Source: JAIXWP01 sp049318685 (GTDB lineage: Bacteria; Bacteroidota; Bacteroidia; Flavobacteriales_D; Sanyastnellaceae). From it: a DNA stretch of 19,083 bases. The notes under the pieces were generated by a model that saw only the letters and a list, made by a program, of their open reading frames with translations, did not search any database and was not told the DNA's origin. Both the position numbers and the translations under genes were made by a program. Shown here in pieces: positions 5,961-15,500 of the stretch. The stretch covers positions 1 to 19,083 of the forward strand of contig JBMOFW010000027.1 of assembly GCA_049318685.1 (NCBI GenBank), in the 5' to 3' direction. Numbering within the stretch: the first letter of the stretch is position 1; every line of letters begins with the position of its first letter.

Positions 5961-7697
5961 TTATCTTCCCAATTCTTTCGCGAGCAAAGCGTCAATTTTT
6001 TCTTGCTCTTCGCGGGCGAGATCTGCATCTACGAGGATACGACCACTGTGCTCATCAACGATAACTTTTTTACGAGCGGCCACGTCCATTTGCTTTTGAG
6101 GCGGAATTTGGATGAATGAACCGGCTGAAGCTTCACGCTCAATCGGCACAACAGCCAAACCGTTTGGAGAGCCACCACGGATACGCTCATAAGCGTCGAT
6201 CAAACGTTGGTCAATCAATTTCTTTGCTTCATCACTTTTTGCGCGAAGAATTTCTTCTTCCTTTTGTGTTTCAGCAATGATTTCATCCAATTCAGCGCGC
6301 TTTACTTTCAAGTCGTTGCGACGCTCTTCCAATTTGCCTTCAGAAGCGGTAAACGTTTCTGTCTTTGCAGTCAATTGCGCTTTAAACTCACGAATCTTTT
6401 TCTCATGCAATTGAATTTCCAACTCTTGAAATTCGATCTCTTTGTTCAAAGATTCGAACTCGCGGTTGTTCTTCACCTTATTCAATTGTTCTTTGTACTT
6501 CTTGATCAAAGATTCTGATTCTTTGATGCCGTTCTTTTTACCTGAGATTTCATTCTCAATGTTTTCCATCTCTGCGGACAGATTCTTGATACGAGATTCA
6601 AGACCTGCCACTTCATCCTCAAGATCTTCTACTTCCAATGGAAGTTCTCCACGCATCGCGCGGATCTTGTCAATGCGTGAATCAATCAATTGAATGTCAA
6701 AAAGTGCGCGTAGTTTGTTTTCTACACTAACACCTTTCTTGGGGTCTTCGCCTTCCATAAAAGCGAGACGCGGTGAAGTTTTGCTTGCCATGTCGTCTAT
6801 TACTTCCTTATTTGTGGTTTTCTCTTTTTCTACAGCACGCTCTACTACTGCAATAGGCGCGTACTTAATGCCGGGCTTGCCGCTTGGGGTGGGCGGTGTG
6901 TAAATGGGGTTGGCCATTTTCTTTGGAGCGGGCGGGGGAGGAGGTGTTGCGGGAACAATCGGTTTTACCACCTCTGCTTTCGGAGCAACAGGTTTGGCCG
7001 GTGCTACAGCTTTCGGGGCTTCAACTTTCTTTGGAGCCTCCTCTTTTTTCGCCACCTCTACTTTTTTCGGCGCTTCGATTTTCTTTGGTGCTTCAACTTT
7101 TTTAGGAGTCTCCACTTTTTTTGGAGCTACTACTTTTTTCGCAACGACTGGAGCTGCTTTTTTCGCAACAGCAGCCTTCGGTGCAGGAGCTGCTTTCTTA
7201 GGAGCAGGCGCTGCTTTTTTTGCAGGAGCAACGGGCTTTTTCGCTACCGCTTTTTTGGGAACAGGAGCTGCCTTTTTAGCTACTGCTTTTTTCGCAGGAG
7301 CCGCTTTCGGTGCAGGTTTGGCTGTTTTCTTCGGGGCTGGAGCCGCTTTTTTCGCCACCGCCTTTTTAGGAGCAGGTGCCGCTTTTTTCGCTACTGCTTT
7401 TTTGGGAGCAGGTGCCGCTTTTTTCACAACAGCTTTCTTAGGTGCCGCCTTCTTGGCCGGAGCCGCTTTCTTTACCGCTTTCGCAGCCGGTTTTGCCGTC
7501 TTCTTCACTTCTGCTTTCTTCACTGGCTTTGCCGCTTTAGGGGCAACTTTGGGCTTTGAACTCTTGACTGGTTTGGCTGGTGTCTTTACTGCTTTTTTCG
7601 CAGCAGGTTTGGCTGCTTTTTTAGCAGGAGCTGAAGCTTTGGACTTGGCCGTCTTTGATGCCTTGCCTTTAGCTGATTTAGTCTCTTTTTTCGCCAT
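5961..7697 (-). CDS. COG1579 coiled-coil protein with histone-H1-like Lys/Ala/Pro tail and Cys-less zinc ribbon
   Basis: Three parts are visible. Residues 1-260 are a low-complexity Lys/Ala/Pro/Val tail (AKKAAPAPKK and VEAPKK repeats) resembling histone H1 or bacterial HctB/AlgP tails. After a linker, residues 325-495 form a long antiparallel coiled coil with the family motif NNREFESLNKEIEFQ near 410-425. Residues 511-556 align with the C4 zinc ribbon, but the four cysteines are replaced: CGGC is S524-A-G-S527 and CEHC is D548-E-H-S551. The sequence around them (NGLAVVPIER, IPPQKQ, GRILVD) is well kept. Relatives such as Helicobacter HP0958 bind RNA and protein partners; usual length is about 240-260, so the tail doubles it. 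The start four bases after the Nif3 stop supports one transcript, and the MAKKE start is the natural one. Nucleic-acid binding by the tail is inference. Confidence 0.88.
   Translation of the reverse strand: MAKKETKSAKGKASKTAKSKASAPAKKAAKPAAKKAVKTPAKPVKSSKPKVAPKAAKPVKKAEVKKTAKPAAKAVKKAAPAKKAAPKKAVVKKAAPAPKKAVAKKAAPAPKKAVAKKAAPAPKKTAKPAPKAAPAKKAVAKKAAPVPKKAVAKKPVAPAKKAAPAPKKAAPAPKAAVAKKAAPVVAKKVVAPKKVETPKKVEAPKKIEAPKKVEVAKKEEAPKKVEAPKAVAPAKPVAPKAEVVKPIVPATPPPPPAPKKMANPIYTPPTPSGKPGIKYAPIAVVERAVEKEKTTNKEVIDDMASKTSPRLAFMEGEDPKKGVSVENKLRALFDIQLIDSRIDKIRAMRGELPLEVEDLEDEVAGLESRIKNLSAEMENIENEISGKKNGIKESESLIKKYKEQLNKVKNNREFESLNKEIEFQELEIQLHEKKIREFKAQLTAKTETFTASEGKLEERRNDLKVKRAELDEIIAETQKEEEILRAKSDEAKKLIDQRLIDAYERIRGGSPNGLAVVPIEREASAGSFIQIPPQKQMDVAARKKVIVDEHSGRILVDADLAREEQEKIDALLAKELGR
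7326..7424 (-). repeat. 36-bp coding repeat in the Lys/Ala/Pro tail
   Basis: The 12-residue unit KKAAPAPKKAVA occurs 2.75 times in succession at residues 92-124, which is a 36-base period in DNA. It is the most regular part of a tail in which shorter AKKA and APKK units continue from about residue 20 to 240. A second tract with a 5-6 residue period (KKVEAP) spans residues about 195-229 (7011-7115). Such repeats tend to change length between strains by slippage in multiples of three. Confidence 0.8.
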
Positions 7698-7701
7698 TGT
7701 T

Positions 7702-8793
7702 TCAGAGATAGTTTATTGGATTGGTAACCACCCCGGTTTTGTGGGTCGCGAAAGTAGGAAATTTTTCCGCGAACCACCCTATAAGGAGGTCAATTGTGTA
7801 TTGTTCTGTTTCAAAATGCCCCAAATCTGCTATAATGAGCTGATTCTCGGCATCAAAAAATTGATGGTATTTGAAGTCGGCTGTCACAAAAACATCTGCT
7901 TTTTCGCGTATTGCTTGCTTCAATAAAAAGCTCCCAGATCCCCCACACACCGCTATGCGTTGCACTGATTCTTGGTGAATGGAAGTGTAACGCACTACGC
8001 CTCCAAAGCGGTTTTTCAACATGATTAAAAAATCGAGTGAAGGCATCGGTGTTTCTAATTCACCAATCATTCCCGAACCAATTTGATCCCAACGATTGTT
8101 GATGTCAACCACATCATGCGCTACTTCTTCATAAGGATGCGCTCGCTTCATCGCCTGAACTACGCGATCTGTAGCGTGTTTCGGACATATCACTTCCAAA
8201 CGCGATTCGCCTTCGGTGTGGCGCACATGCTGCTCTCCTACGAAAGGTTGACTGTCCGCACCGGCTTTAAAAGTGCCGCTTCCTTGCGTGGAAAAACTGC
8301 ATTCGCTGTAGTTGCCAATGTTTCCGGCACCGGCTTCAAACATAGCGTTGCGCACGGTATCAACGGACGCGTCGGGTACAAAAGTGATTATTTTGTGAAG
8401 TAGACCTGATTTCGGATCTAAAATGCGACGACGAACAAGGCCGAGCTCATCGCAAATACGCGCATTCACACCATGAACGATGTTGTCGAGATTGGTATGA
8501 ATGGCAATGATGGCAATGTCGTTTTTGATAGCGGCGATGATAGTGCGCTCCACGTAATTGCTTCCTGTGAAACGTTTTAGGCCGGTGAATACGATGGGAT
8601 GATGCGCTACGATTGTATTTACACCGCGGGCTATGGCTTCCGCCACCACCGCTTCGGTGCAATCTAGCGAAACTAAAATACCGTTGCTTTCCATGTCAGG
8701 ATGCCCCGTCAATAGCCCGCTATTGTCATAACTTTCTTGAAAAGAGAAATGCGCTTTTTCTCCAAGAAAAGTCAAAATATCTTTAATTTTCAT
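7702..8793 (-). CDS. Nif3-like dinuclear metal centre protein
   Basis: This is a member of the Nif3/DUF34 family, toroidal hexamers with a two-metal site; some are annotated as GTP cyclohydrolase 1 type 2 homologues, but no single cellular reaction is settled. The 363-residue length shows the long form, with a PII-like insert between two halves of the Nif3 core (HPYEEVAHDV near 220-230 is typical). Metal-ligand motifs are HHPIVF at 64-69, HTNLD at 99-103 and HFETEQ near 328-333. The gene precedes the COG1579 gene by four bases. This pairing also occurs elsewhere (Helicobacter HP0959/HP0958, Mycobacterium Rv2230c/Rv2229c), which supports a shared process. It diverges from lpxK with 39 bases between starts. 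Confidence 0.92.
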   Translation of the reverse strand: MKIKDILTFLGEKAHFSFQESYDNSGLLTGHPDMESNGILVSLDCTEAVVAEAIARGVNTIVAHHPIVFTGLKRFTGSNYVERTIIAAIKNDIAIIAIHTNLDNIVHGVNARICDELGLVRRRILDPKSGLLHKIITFVPDASVDTVRNAMFEAGAGNIGNYSECSFSTQGSGTFKAGADSQPFVGEQHVRHTEGESRLEVICPKHATDRVVQAMKRAHPYEEVAHDVVDINNRWDQIGSGMIGELETPMPSLDFLIMLKNRFGGVVRYTSIHQESVQRIAVCGGSGSFLLKQAIREKADVFVTADFKYHQFFDAENQLIIADLGHFETEQYTIDLLIGWFAEKFPTFATHKTGVVTNPINYL

Positions 8794-8835
8794 CTATTCT
8801 TCATTTCGGGGTCTTTCTCCGATATTTGCAAAATG
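8794..8835. promoter_or_regulatory. Possible overlapping divergent promoters, nif3-like / lpxK
   Basis: The palindrome TTTGCAAA (8825-8832) supplies the TTTG core of a -7 element on each strand. GATATTTG (8821-8828) points to lpxK and TCATTTTG (8836 down to 8829) points to the Nif3-like gene. Each fits TAnnTTTG at five of six fixed positions. No convincing -33 TTG is seen. If used, the lpxK transcript would start about at its ATG and be leaderless, while the Nif3 transcript would have a leader of 20-30 bases. Confidence 0.3.
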
Positions 8836-9870
8836 ACCCTGTTCAAGTATCTCCTTTGGCCTTTCTCGCAGCTCTATGCCACCTTGCTGTGGTTGCGCAA
8901 TAGGATGTACGATATGGGCATTCTCAAGTCTCAAAAGGTTGATATCTCGACAATTGTCATCGGAAATGTGGCCTTGGGAGGTACTGGTAAAACACCGCAT
9001 GCACGGTATTTCTTAAATGCCTTGAAAAGTACTGAAAATGTGGCCCTCTTGTCAAGAGGATACGGGCGAAAATCCAAAGGTTTTCACCAAGTTGTTGATA
9101 CTTCGTCGGCTGAAATGGTTGGAGACGAACCCTTGGAGATCAAACGAAATCTGCCTGAAATACCCGTTTTTGTGTGTGAAAAACGTGTAGAAGGCGTTGA
9201 AAAGATCCACAAATTGTTTCCCAAAACGCAATGGGTGGTGCTCGATGACGCTTTTCAACACCGCTCACTCAAGGGCGACGTCCACATTTTGTTGACCGAA
9301 TGGAATCGCCCTTTTTTCAAGGATTTTGTCTTGCCTATGGGCACGCTACGCGACCATCCCGGCGAAGCCAAGCGGGCAGATATCATCATTTTTACAAAGT
9401 GCCCAGATCACCTTTCCGAGGCGCAAATGAATGAAGCACGAAGTCAACTGACTGGAATAGAGCCCGGTCGGGTTTTTTTCTCTAAAATGGTTTACAAGGA
9501 TGTGGAATGGATTTCAGAAAAGAAAATAACGCTCGGTACTGAAAGTCAGGTGTTTGGTTTGGCAGGCATTGCCCACCCACATTATTTTGAGTCTCATCTC
9601 AGGGAGACCTACAATCTTAAAAAATTCAAAACATACCCCGATCACCATGCATTTAGTGCCGAAGACATTCAAGTGATACGGCGGGAATTTGATACCTTTG
9701 ACGGCTCCTCGAAAGCGTTGCTGACCACGGAAAAAGACGCCATGCGTCTGTTGCATTCGAATTTGATTTATGAAATACCGGTAGGATATATCCCTCTCGA
9801 TATGGAGTTTATCGGATCCAACAATCAACCGCTGGACGTGCTTCGCGATTTGATGAGGCGAATTAAATAA
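8833..9870 (+). CDS. lpxK: Tetraacyldisaccharide 4'-kinase
   Basis: LpxK phosphorylates the 4' position of the lipid A disaccharide with ATP at the cytoplasmic face of the inner membrane. The 345-residue protein has an N-terminal membrane-associating helix (residues about 3-25), a P-loop GNVALGGTGKTP at 44-55 of the family's special form, SRGYGRKSKG, GDEP and DDAFQHR. I chose ATG 8833 because MTLFKYLLWPFSQLY is the normal LpxK opening. An in-frame ATG at 8737 would add 32 unrelated residues and overlap the divergent Nif3 gene. The stop is followed after eight bases by gatB, so the genes are probably cotranscribed. It is one of two lipid A genes in the window. Confidence 0.94.
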   Translation: MTLFKYLLWPFSQLYATLLWLRNRMYDMGILKSQKVDISTIVIGNVALGGTGKTPHARYFLNALKSTENVALLSRGYGRKSKGFHQVVDTSSAEMVGDEPLEIKRNLPEIPVFVCEKRVEGVEKIHKLFPKTQWVVLDDAFQHRSLKGDVHILLTEWNRPFFKDFVLPMGTLRDHPGEAKRADIIIFTKCPDHLSEAQMNEARSQLTGIEPGRVFFSKMVYKDVEWISEKKITLGTESQVFGLAGIAHPHYFESHLRETYNLKKFKTYPDHHAFSAEDIQVIRREFDTFDGSSKALLTTEKDAMRLLHSNLIYEIPVGYIPLDMEFIGSNNQPLDVLRDLMRRIK

Positions 9871-9878
9871 CTCCTTTT

Positions 9879-11333
9879 GTGAACTCGATTTACGATAAAT
9901 ATGAACTCGTGGTCGGTTTGGAAGTGCACATGCAACTTCAAACGGCCAGTAAAGCGTATTCGGGCGACGCGAACTTGTATGGTTCTTTGCCCAATACCAA
10001 TATCAACCCCATTTCATTGGGGCATCCAGGCACCTTGCCTCGTGTGAATGAACGTTCGGTGGAATATGCCATCAAACTTGCTTTGGCCTGCGGTATGGAC
10101 ATTAACCGCCATATCTATTTTGCCCGTAAAAATTATTTTTACGCGGATTTGCCTAAAGGATATCAAATCACACAAGATAAAACACCTATTTGTACAGGTG
10201 GTTTCATAGCTATCAAAGACGAAGAAGGCAATGAGAAACGTATCGGAATTACCCGTGCACACTTGGAAGAAGATGCAGGAAAAAGCATGCACGACCAAGA
10301 TCCTTTCGATACGCTGATTGACCTCAATCGGGCCGGTGTACCCTTGATTGAGGTGGTAAGTGAACCAGAAATTCGTTCGTCGAAAGAAGCCTATAACTAC
10401 CTCACCGAATTGCGCAAACTTATTCGCTATCTCGATATATGCGATGGCAATATGGAAGAAGGTTCGATGCGTTGTGATGCCAACGTCAGTGTTCGTCTCA
10501 AAGGGGAAACAAAATTTGGAACACGCTGCGAGGTGAAGAATATGAATTCAATCCGCAACGTGCAACGTGCAATCGATCACGAAATGATCCGCCAAATCGA
10601 TATCATCGAACAAGGTGGCGAAATCAGTCAAGAAACGCGGAGCTTTGACGCTACCAATGGCACAACTTTCAGTTTACGTAGCAAGGAATTGGCACACGAC
10701 TACCGCTATTTTCCTGAACCAGATCTTCAACCATTGATGATCTCTGATGAAAGAGTAGAAGAGATTCGCGCCAATATGCCGGCATTGCCGAATGAACTTT
10801 TCGATAAGTACGTGAAAGTATTCGGACTCTCTGAATACGATGCCACAATGCTCACCAATGATAAAGAAATTGCGATGTGGTATGAGGAATTGATTCAGCA
10901 CACATCTAATTACAAATTGGCGTGCAACTGGTTAATTGGTCCGATTAAAGCTTTCTTAAATGAAAATGCATTGCATATCTCTGAATTGACCATCACACCT
11001 AATCAAATTGCTGGCATCATCACATTGGTGGAAGGCAATAAAGTGAGTGCATCCACTGCAGCGGAAAAAATACTTCCTGAGTTGGCGAAGAGTACTTCTG
11101 AAACTGCACAAGCCGTGGCAGAAAAACTCAACCTTATTCAAGATGCCGGTGAAGATTTCATCGTGAATGCGGCCAAAGAAGTCCTCGCCGCATGGCCTGA
11201 TAAAGTGGCCAACTATAAAAGCGGAAATAAAGGAATGCTCGGGTTGTTTATGGGCGAATTGATGAAGAAGACAGGCGGTAAGGCCAATCCGAAGGTAGCC
11301 TCAGATATCATTCAAAAATTGTTGCAAGATTAA
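9879..11333 (+). CDS. gatB: Asp/Glu-tRNA amidotransferase subunit B
   Basis: GatB is the kinase/transamidase subunit of the GatCAB complex, which converts Glu-tRNA(Gln) or Asp-tRNA(Asn) to the amidated form. At 484 residues it has normal length. Signatures are YELVVGLEVHMQL near the start, DLNRAGVPLIEVVSEP around residue 150, MRCDANVSVR around 190, and a C-terminal helical YqeY-like tRNA-binding tail ending in NPKVASDIIQKLL. The start is GTG at 9879: no ATG lies between it and the conserved YELVVGLEVH, and upstream sequence is lpxK. gatA and gatC are not in this window. It sits between lpxK and a thioredoxin lipoprotein with gaps of only 8 and 2 bases. Confidence 0.96.
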   Translation: MNSIYDKYELVVGLEVHMQLQTASKAYSGDANLYGSLPNTNINPISLGHPGTLPRVNERSVEYAIKLALACGMDINRHIYFARKNYFYADLPKGYQITQDKTPICTGGFIAIKDEEGNEKRIGITRAHLEEDAGKSMHDQDPFDTLIDLNRAGVPLIEVVSEPEIRSSKEAYNYLTELRKLIRYLDICDGNMEEGSMRCDANVSVRLKGETKFGTRCEVKNMNSIRNVQRAIDHEMIRQIDIIEQGGEISQETRSFDATNGTTFSLRSKELAHDYRYFPEPDLQPLMISDERVEEIRANMPALPNELFDKYVKVFGLSEYDATMLTNDKEIAMWYEELIQHTSNYKLACNWLIGPIKAFLNENALHISELTITPNQIAGIITLVEGNKVSASTAAEKILPELAKSTSETAQAVAEKLNLIQDAGEDFIVNAAKEVLAAWPDKVANYKSGNKGMLGLFMGELMKKTGGKANPKVASDIIQKLLQD

Positions 11334-11335
11334 TT

Positions 11336-12502
11336 ATGATTATGATCAAAAATACAATGTGGTTTGCGGCCATTGCTGCAGTAGTTGTGGCATGCAGCGC
11401 AAGTGGTGGTAAATCGTCAATTAGTGGAACCATCAAAGGTGCAGAAGGACAAGCTGTTTATCTCGAACGTCTTGTCAACAATCGTTGGGATCGCACAGAT
11501 TCCACTATGATTGCCGCTGACGGAACATTCAACATCCTTCCTGCCAAAGGAATGGAAATGGATTACTACCGGGTAGCTTTGAGCGAAGACGATTTCTTAT
11601 ATGTAATTGCGGACAGCACGGAGACTATCAGCGTAGAAGGTGAAGCAGGAAAATTATATTCTGAGGCCAAGGTATCCGGTTCAGATCATACTGAATTGCT
11701 GCGCGAATTTGAAGCCTCCATTGAAGACACCTACAAACAAGAAGAGGAATTGGCCAAAGCTTTTCAAACAATGACCACCGATGAAGAAAGAGAACAAGCG
11801 CGCACCAAGGTGTTGGAACTGCGCAAACAACGGATCGACAAAGCAAAGCAATGGTTAGAATCGAATAGTGCTACGCCAGCGGCTTTGATGGTGATTCAAA
11901 AACTAGACATCAATGCCGATCAAAATATCATTAGAAAGGTGCTTACCGATGCGTCAAAACAATGCGAACGCTTTGTTTACTACAAATTGCTCAAGCAACA
12001 AGTAGATCGTGTGGCTTTACAGAAAAAAAATGTACCACAAGAAGAAGCTGAACAACAAAGTAGCAGCATCATTGCAATTGGAAAAATGGCTCCGGAAATT
12101 TCAATGCCCGATCCATCTGGAAAAGTGCGCAAACTTTCGGATCTCAAGGGGAAAGTGGTGTTAATCGACTTCTGGGCAAGTTGGTGTGGACCTTGCCGAC
12201 GTGAAAATCCGAATGTCGTTGCTGCATATAACAAATACAACAAGAAAGGCTTTGAAGTTTTCTCTGTATCGCTCGATAAAGAAGCCAACGCCTGGAAAGA
12301 AGCCATCAAAGCGGATGGATTGATTTGGAAAAATCACGTAAGTGATCTGAAGTTTTGGAGTAGCAAAGCAGCAGCCGATTACGGCGTACATAGCATTCCT
12401 TTTCCTGTGTTGATCGACAAGGAAGGAAAGGTGGTGGCCTTTGGCAACAATATTCGTGGCCAAATGCTGGAAACCAACCTCGAACAATTATTAGGTCGCT
12501 AG
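11336..12502 (+). CDS. TlpA-like thioredoxin lipoprotein with DUF4369-type N-terminus
   Basis: This is a membrane-anchored thiol-disulfide protein of the Bacteroidota TlpA/ResA-like group, expected in the periplasm. A hydrophobic leader ends in the lipobox VVAC with C20 as the lipidated residue. Residues about 28-110 form a beta-rich DUF4369-like domain (SISGTIKGAEGQAVYLER), 120-245 a helical charged linker, and 255-388 a thioredoxin fold with WCGPC at 283-287 and the cis-Pro region SIPFPVLID. Both active-site cysteines are present, so it should be redox active as reductant or isomerase; the partner is unknown. ATG 11342, two codons later, is an equally good start. The gene begins two bases after the gatB stop and ends before a strong terminator. 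Confidence 0.9.
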   Translation: MIMIKNTMWFAAIAAVVVACSASGGKSSISGTIKGAEGQAVYLERLVNNRWDRTDSTMIAADGTFNILPAKGMEMDYYRVALSEDDFLYVIADSTETISVEGEAGKLYSEAKVSGSDHTELLREFEASIEDTYKQEEELAKAFQTMTTDEEREQARTKVLELRKQRIDKAKQWLESNSATPAALMVIQKLDINADQNIIRKVLTDASKQCERFVYYKLLKQQVDRVALQKKNVPQEEAEQQSSSIIAIGKMAPEISMPDPSGKVRKLSDLKGKVVLIDFWASWCGPCRRENPNVVAAYNKYNKKGFEVFSVSLDKEANAWKEAIKADGLIWKNHVSDLKFWSSKAAADYGVHSIPFPVLIDKEGKVVAFGNNIRGQMLETNLEQLLGR

Positions 12503-12528
12503 CCGACCATTTTAGTAACATTTGATTG

Positions 12529-12561
12529 ACCTCATCGTCGTAAGGCGATGAGGTTTTTTTT
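12529..12561 (+). terminator. Intrinsic terminator after lpxK-gatB-thioredoxin run
   Basis: The stem CCTCATCG (12530-12537) pairs perfectly with CGATGAGG (12546-12553) around an eight-base loop and is followed by eight T (12554-12561). It ends the lpxK-gatB-thioredoxin unit and separates it from the peptidase gene starting at 12590. Confidence 0.93.
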
Positions 12562-12589
12562 AACTTTAACCACTTAACCACAAAACCAT

Positions 12590-15500
12590 ATGAAGCACTT
12601 CTACACTTTACTCTTTGTGTTTTTCGCCCATTGGTCTCTCTCTCAAGGCTATTGGCAACAAGAGGTCAACTACAAAATCAATGTTACCCTTGACGATAAA
12701 AATTATATGCTCAACGGTGATGAGGAGTTTGAATACATCAATAATTCTGATTCAACCTTGAATGTCCTTTTCATTCACTTGTGGCCAAACGGCTATAAAA
12801 ATAAAATAACGGCCCTTTCCAAACAATTGGCTTCCATGGGCAACTATTTTCTATTTTATGCGAAAAGAAAAGACATCGGCTATATCGATTCGTTGGACTT
12901 TACAGTGAATGGCGCCAAGGTGGAAATGACCTATTACCAAGGCTTTGAAGATATCGCCGTGCTCAAGTTAAATGAACCCATCGCCCCCGGAGGTAAGGCT
13001 GTAGTAAAAACACCTTTCCGAGTGAAATTGCCTTCAGGCTCGATTAGCCGCATGGGACACGTGGGCGAAAGTTTTCAAATTACGCAGTGGTACCCCAAAC
13101 CTGCTGTATTCGATAAAGAAGGGTGGAAGCCTATTCCTTATCTGACCCAAGGTGAATTCTACAGCGAGTTCGGAAGCTTTGATGTGAGCATCACATTGCC
13201 GAAAAACTATGTGGTGGGATCTACCGGAGATCTACAAACCCAAAGTGAAATCGATTGGTTGAATGAATTGGCCAACAAGCCTTTGCCGGAGCAGTTAACA
13301 AATGAGTTTCCGGCGAGTTCCGCGGAGATGAAAACCATTCGCTACAAACAAAGTAAAGTGCACGATTTCGGTTGGTTTGCAGACAAACGTTGGATAGTGC
13401 GTAAAGGCGAGAAACAAATGCCACATACTGGGCGAACGGTCGCGACTTGGGCCATGTTTACGCCAGAAAATGCGAAAATGTGGGAGAAAGGTACCGAATT
13501 TATTGGCGATGCGCTGTATACCTACTCCTATTGGACGGGTGATTATCCCTACAATCATTGCACAGCAGTGGATGGAACCATTTCCGCGGGCGGTGGAATG
13601 GAATACCCTAACGTAACTGTAATCGGAAATTCTTCAAGTGAATTTCAACTGGCCACCGTGATCATTCACGAAGTCGGGCACAACTGGTTCTACGGAATTT
13701 TTGGAAGCAATGAACGCGAAAACGGGTGGATGGACGAAGGGATCAACTCCTTCATGGAAACGCTCACGTTGGAGACCAAATACGGTGATCCAAAATTGTA
13801 CAATGGAATAGTTGATGAAAAAATCGGAAAGAAACTCGGCTTGGATAAATTTCCCCTCAACTATCAAAATGAAATCATGTACGATTTGACGGCTCGCGTT
13901 GGTGAGGACCAACCGATTCAAACGCACAGTGCGGCCTTCAGCGGCATGAACTACGGAGCCGTGATGTACAAGAAAACGGGATTGGCTTTCAATTACCTCA
14001 AGAGCTATTTAGGAGATGATCTCTTCCGCAAATGCATGATGAACTATTGGGATGCTTGGAGTTTCAAACACCCGACGCCGGCTGATATCCGCGCAGTATT
14101 CGAATCAACTACTGGAAAAGACTTGTCTTGGTTTTTTGATGGCGTAATTAAGACAGACGGCGTCATCGATTACAAAGCACAACGTGTGATCACCAAAGAG
14201 GGAAAAGTAGTATTGTCGGTATTCAATGCGGGTGATATCAACGCTCCCTACTCAGTTAGTGCTATCGATGAAACAGGTCAAATCAAAACACAATGGTTTG
14301 AAGGATTTGAAGGGGGCACCTGGTCAAAAGTGGAACTGCCTTATGCAAAGCAAGGAGACTTGCTCAAGTTGAATCTCGAGAAAGGCTCGTTGGACATTGA
14401 CCGAGGCAACAATAATATCCGAACTACAGGCATCTTCAAAACCCGCGAACCCCTTAGTCTCGACTTTCTTACAGGGATCGATGATCCGGAAAAAACACGC
14501 TTGTTCTGGATGCCTGCTGTCGCTTGGAATGATCAAGATCGCTGGATGTTCGGTGCGACTTTGCACAACAGAACCATTCCGCTCCGCAAGTTGGAATTTT
14601 CTGTGACGCCGATGTATTCATTCTCTACCGGCCAAGTGGTTGGATTGGGTACTGTTCGCGTAAATGCGAGGTCGACCTCATTTGGTGTCAATTTCAAGCG
14701 TTTTACAGAGACAAAAGAACGCTTTCTAGAAGATCTAGGTTCGGGATGGTTCCTCGCTCAAGTAGAATCGCGCTACCTCCAATTGAATCCATTTATTGAG
14801 AAAAAATTGAAAAGTGAAAATGCCACCTTTGGATGGAATTCGAAAATTCGCTTGGATGGTTTTTATATTAATAAACAAATGGTAGGCTATTTCAACAATA
14901 GCATTTACACCGAATCCTATGGCGGTGGTCGATTGGAATTTACAGCGACGAAGAAGTTTCTCGGGGGATCGTTTACTATTCAACCATCTGTGGATGTGGT
15001 GCAAGATTTAGAAAATGATGTTTCTATCGGAACATTAGGTTTGGCTCGACTCAAAGCCAATGCAAATTGGGTGTATGACAAGCGATTGAATAAAAAGATC
15101 TATGGTCGCTTGTTCGCAGCGCATGCCTTAAATGATAAAAATTACCTACCTATCGCGGCGAGCGGTACACGTCCCAATGTCGACTATTTTTACAATAATC
15201 TCTTCCTAGGTCGTGGCGCACAATCCGGTCTCCTTGCCAATCAGTTTATCAATGACCAAGGAGGGCTAATACGGCCGTATTACATGAACTATGCGAGCGA
15301 AAGTAAAGGCTTTGGATCAGTTCAATTAGAGATTGACCTGCCCGTGAAATTACCTCTCAGCATTTATGCTGGAGCGGGGTTATATAATTACGAAAGCAGT
15401 AATCTCTCTGCAGGTAGCTACAACATCTTTGGACAGGATATTCAAGGCATGTACGCCGTAACGGGGGGCGTAGGTATCCCAATCGTGCGCAATTACTTCC

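Noticed and set aside
5961..6200. Pseudogene status for the COG1579 gene because of the lost cysteines
   Set aside because: The frame is intact over 578 codons, flanking motifs are conserved, and it keeps its operon position and terminator; specific ligand loss fits functional change better.
6904..7926. Long plus-strand frame rich in Gly, Ala and Phe
   Set aside because: Antisense shadow of the Lys/Ala/Pro tail (AAA/GCN codons read backwards); the real gene on the minus strand has conserved domains.
8737..8832. Upstream start for lpxK adding 32 residues
   Set aside because: The extension overlaps the divergent Nif3-like gene and has no LpxK character; ATG 8833 begins the conserved N-terminus.
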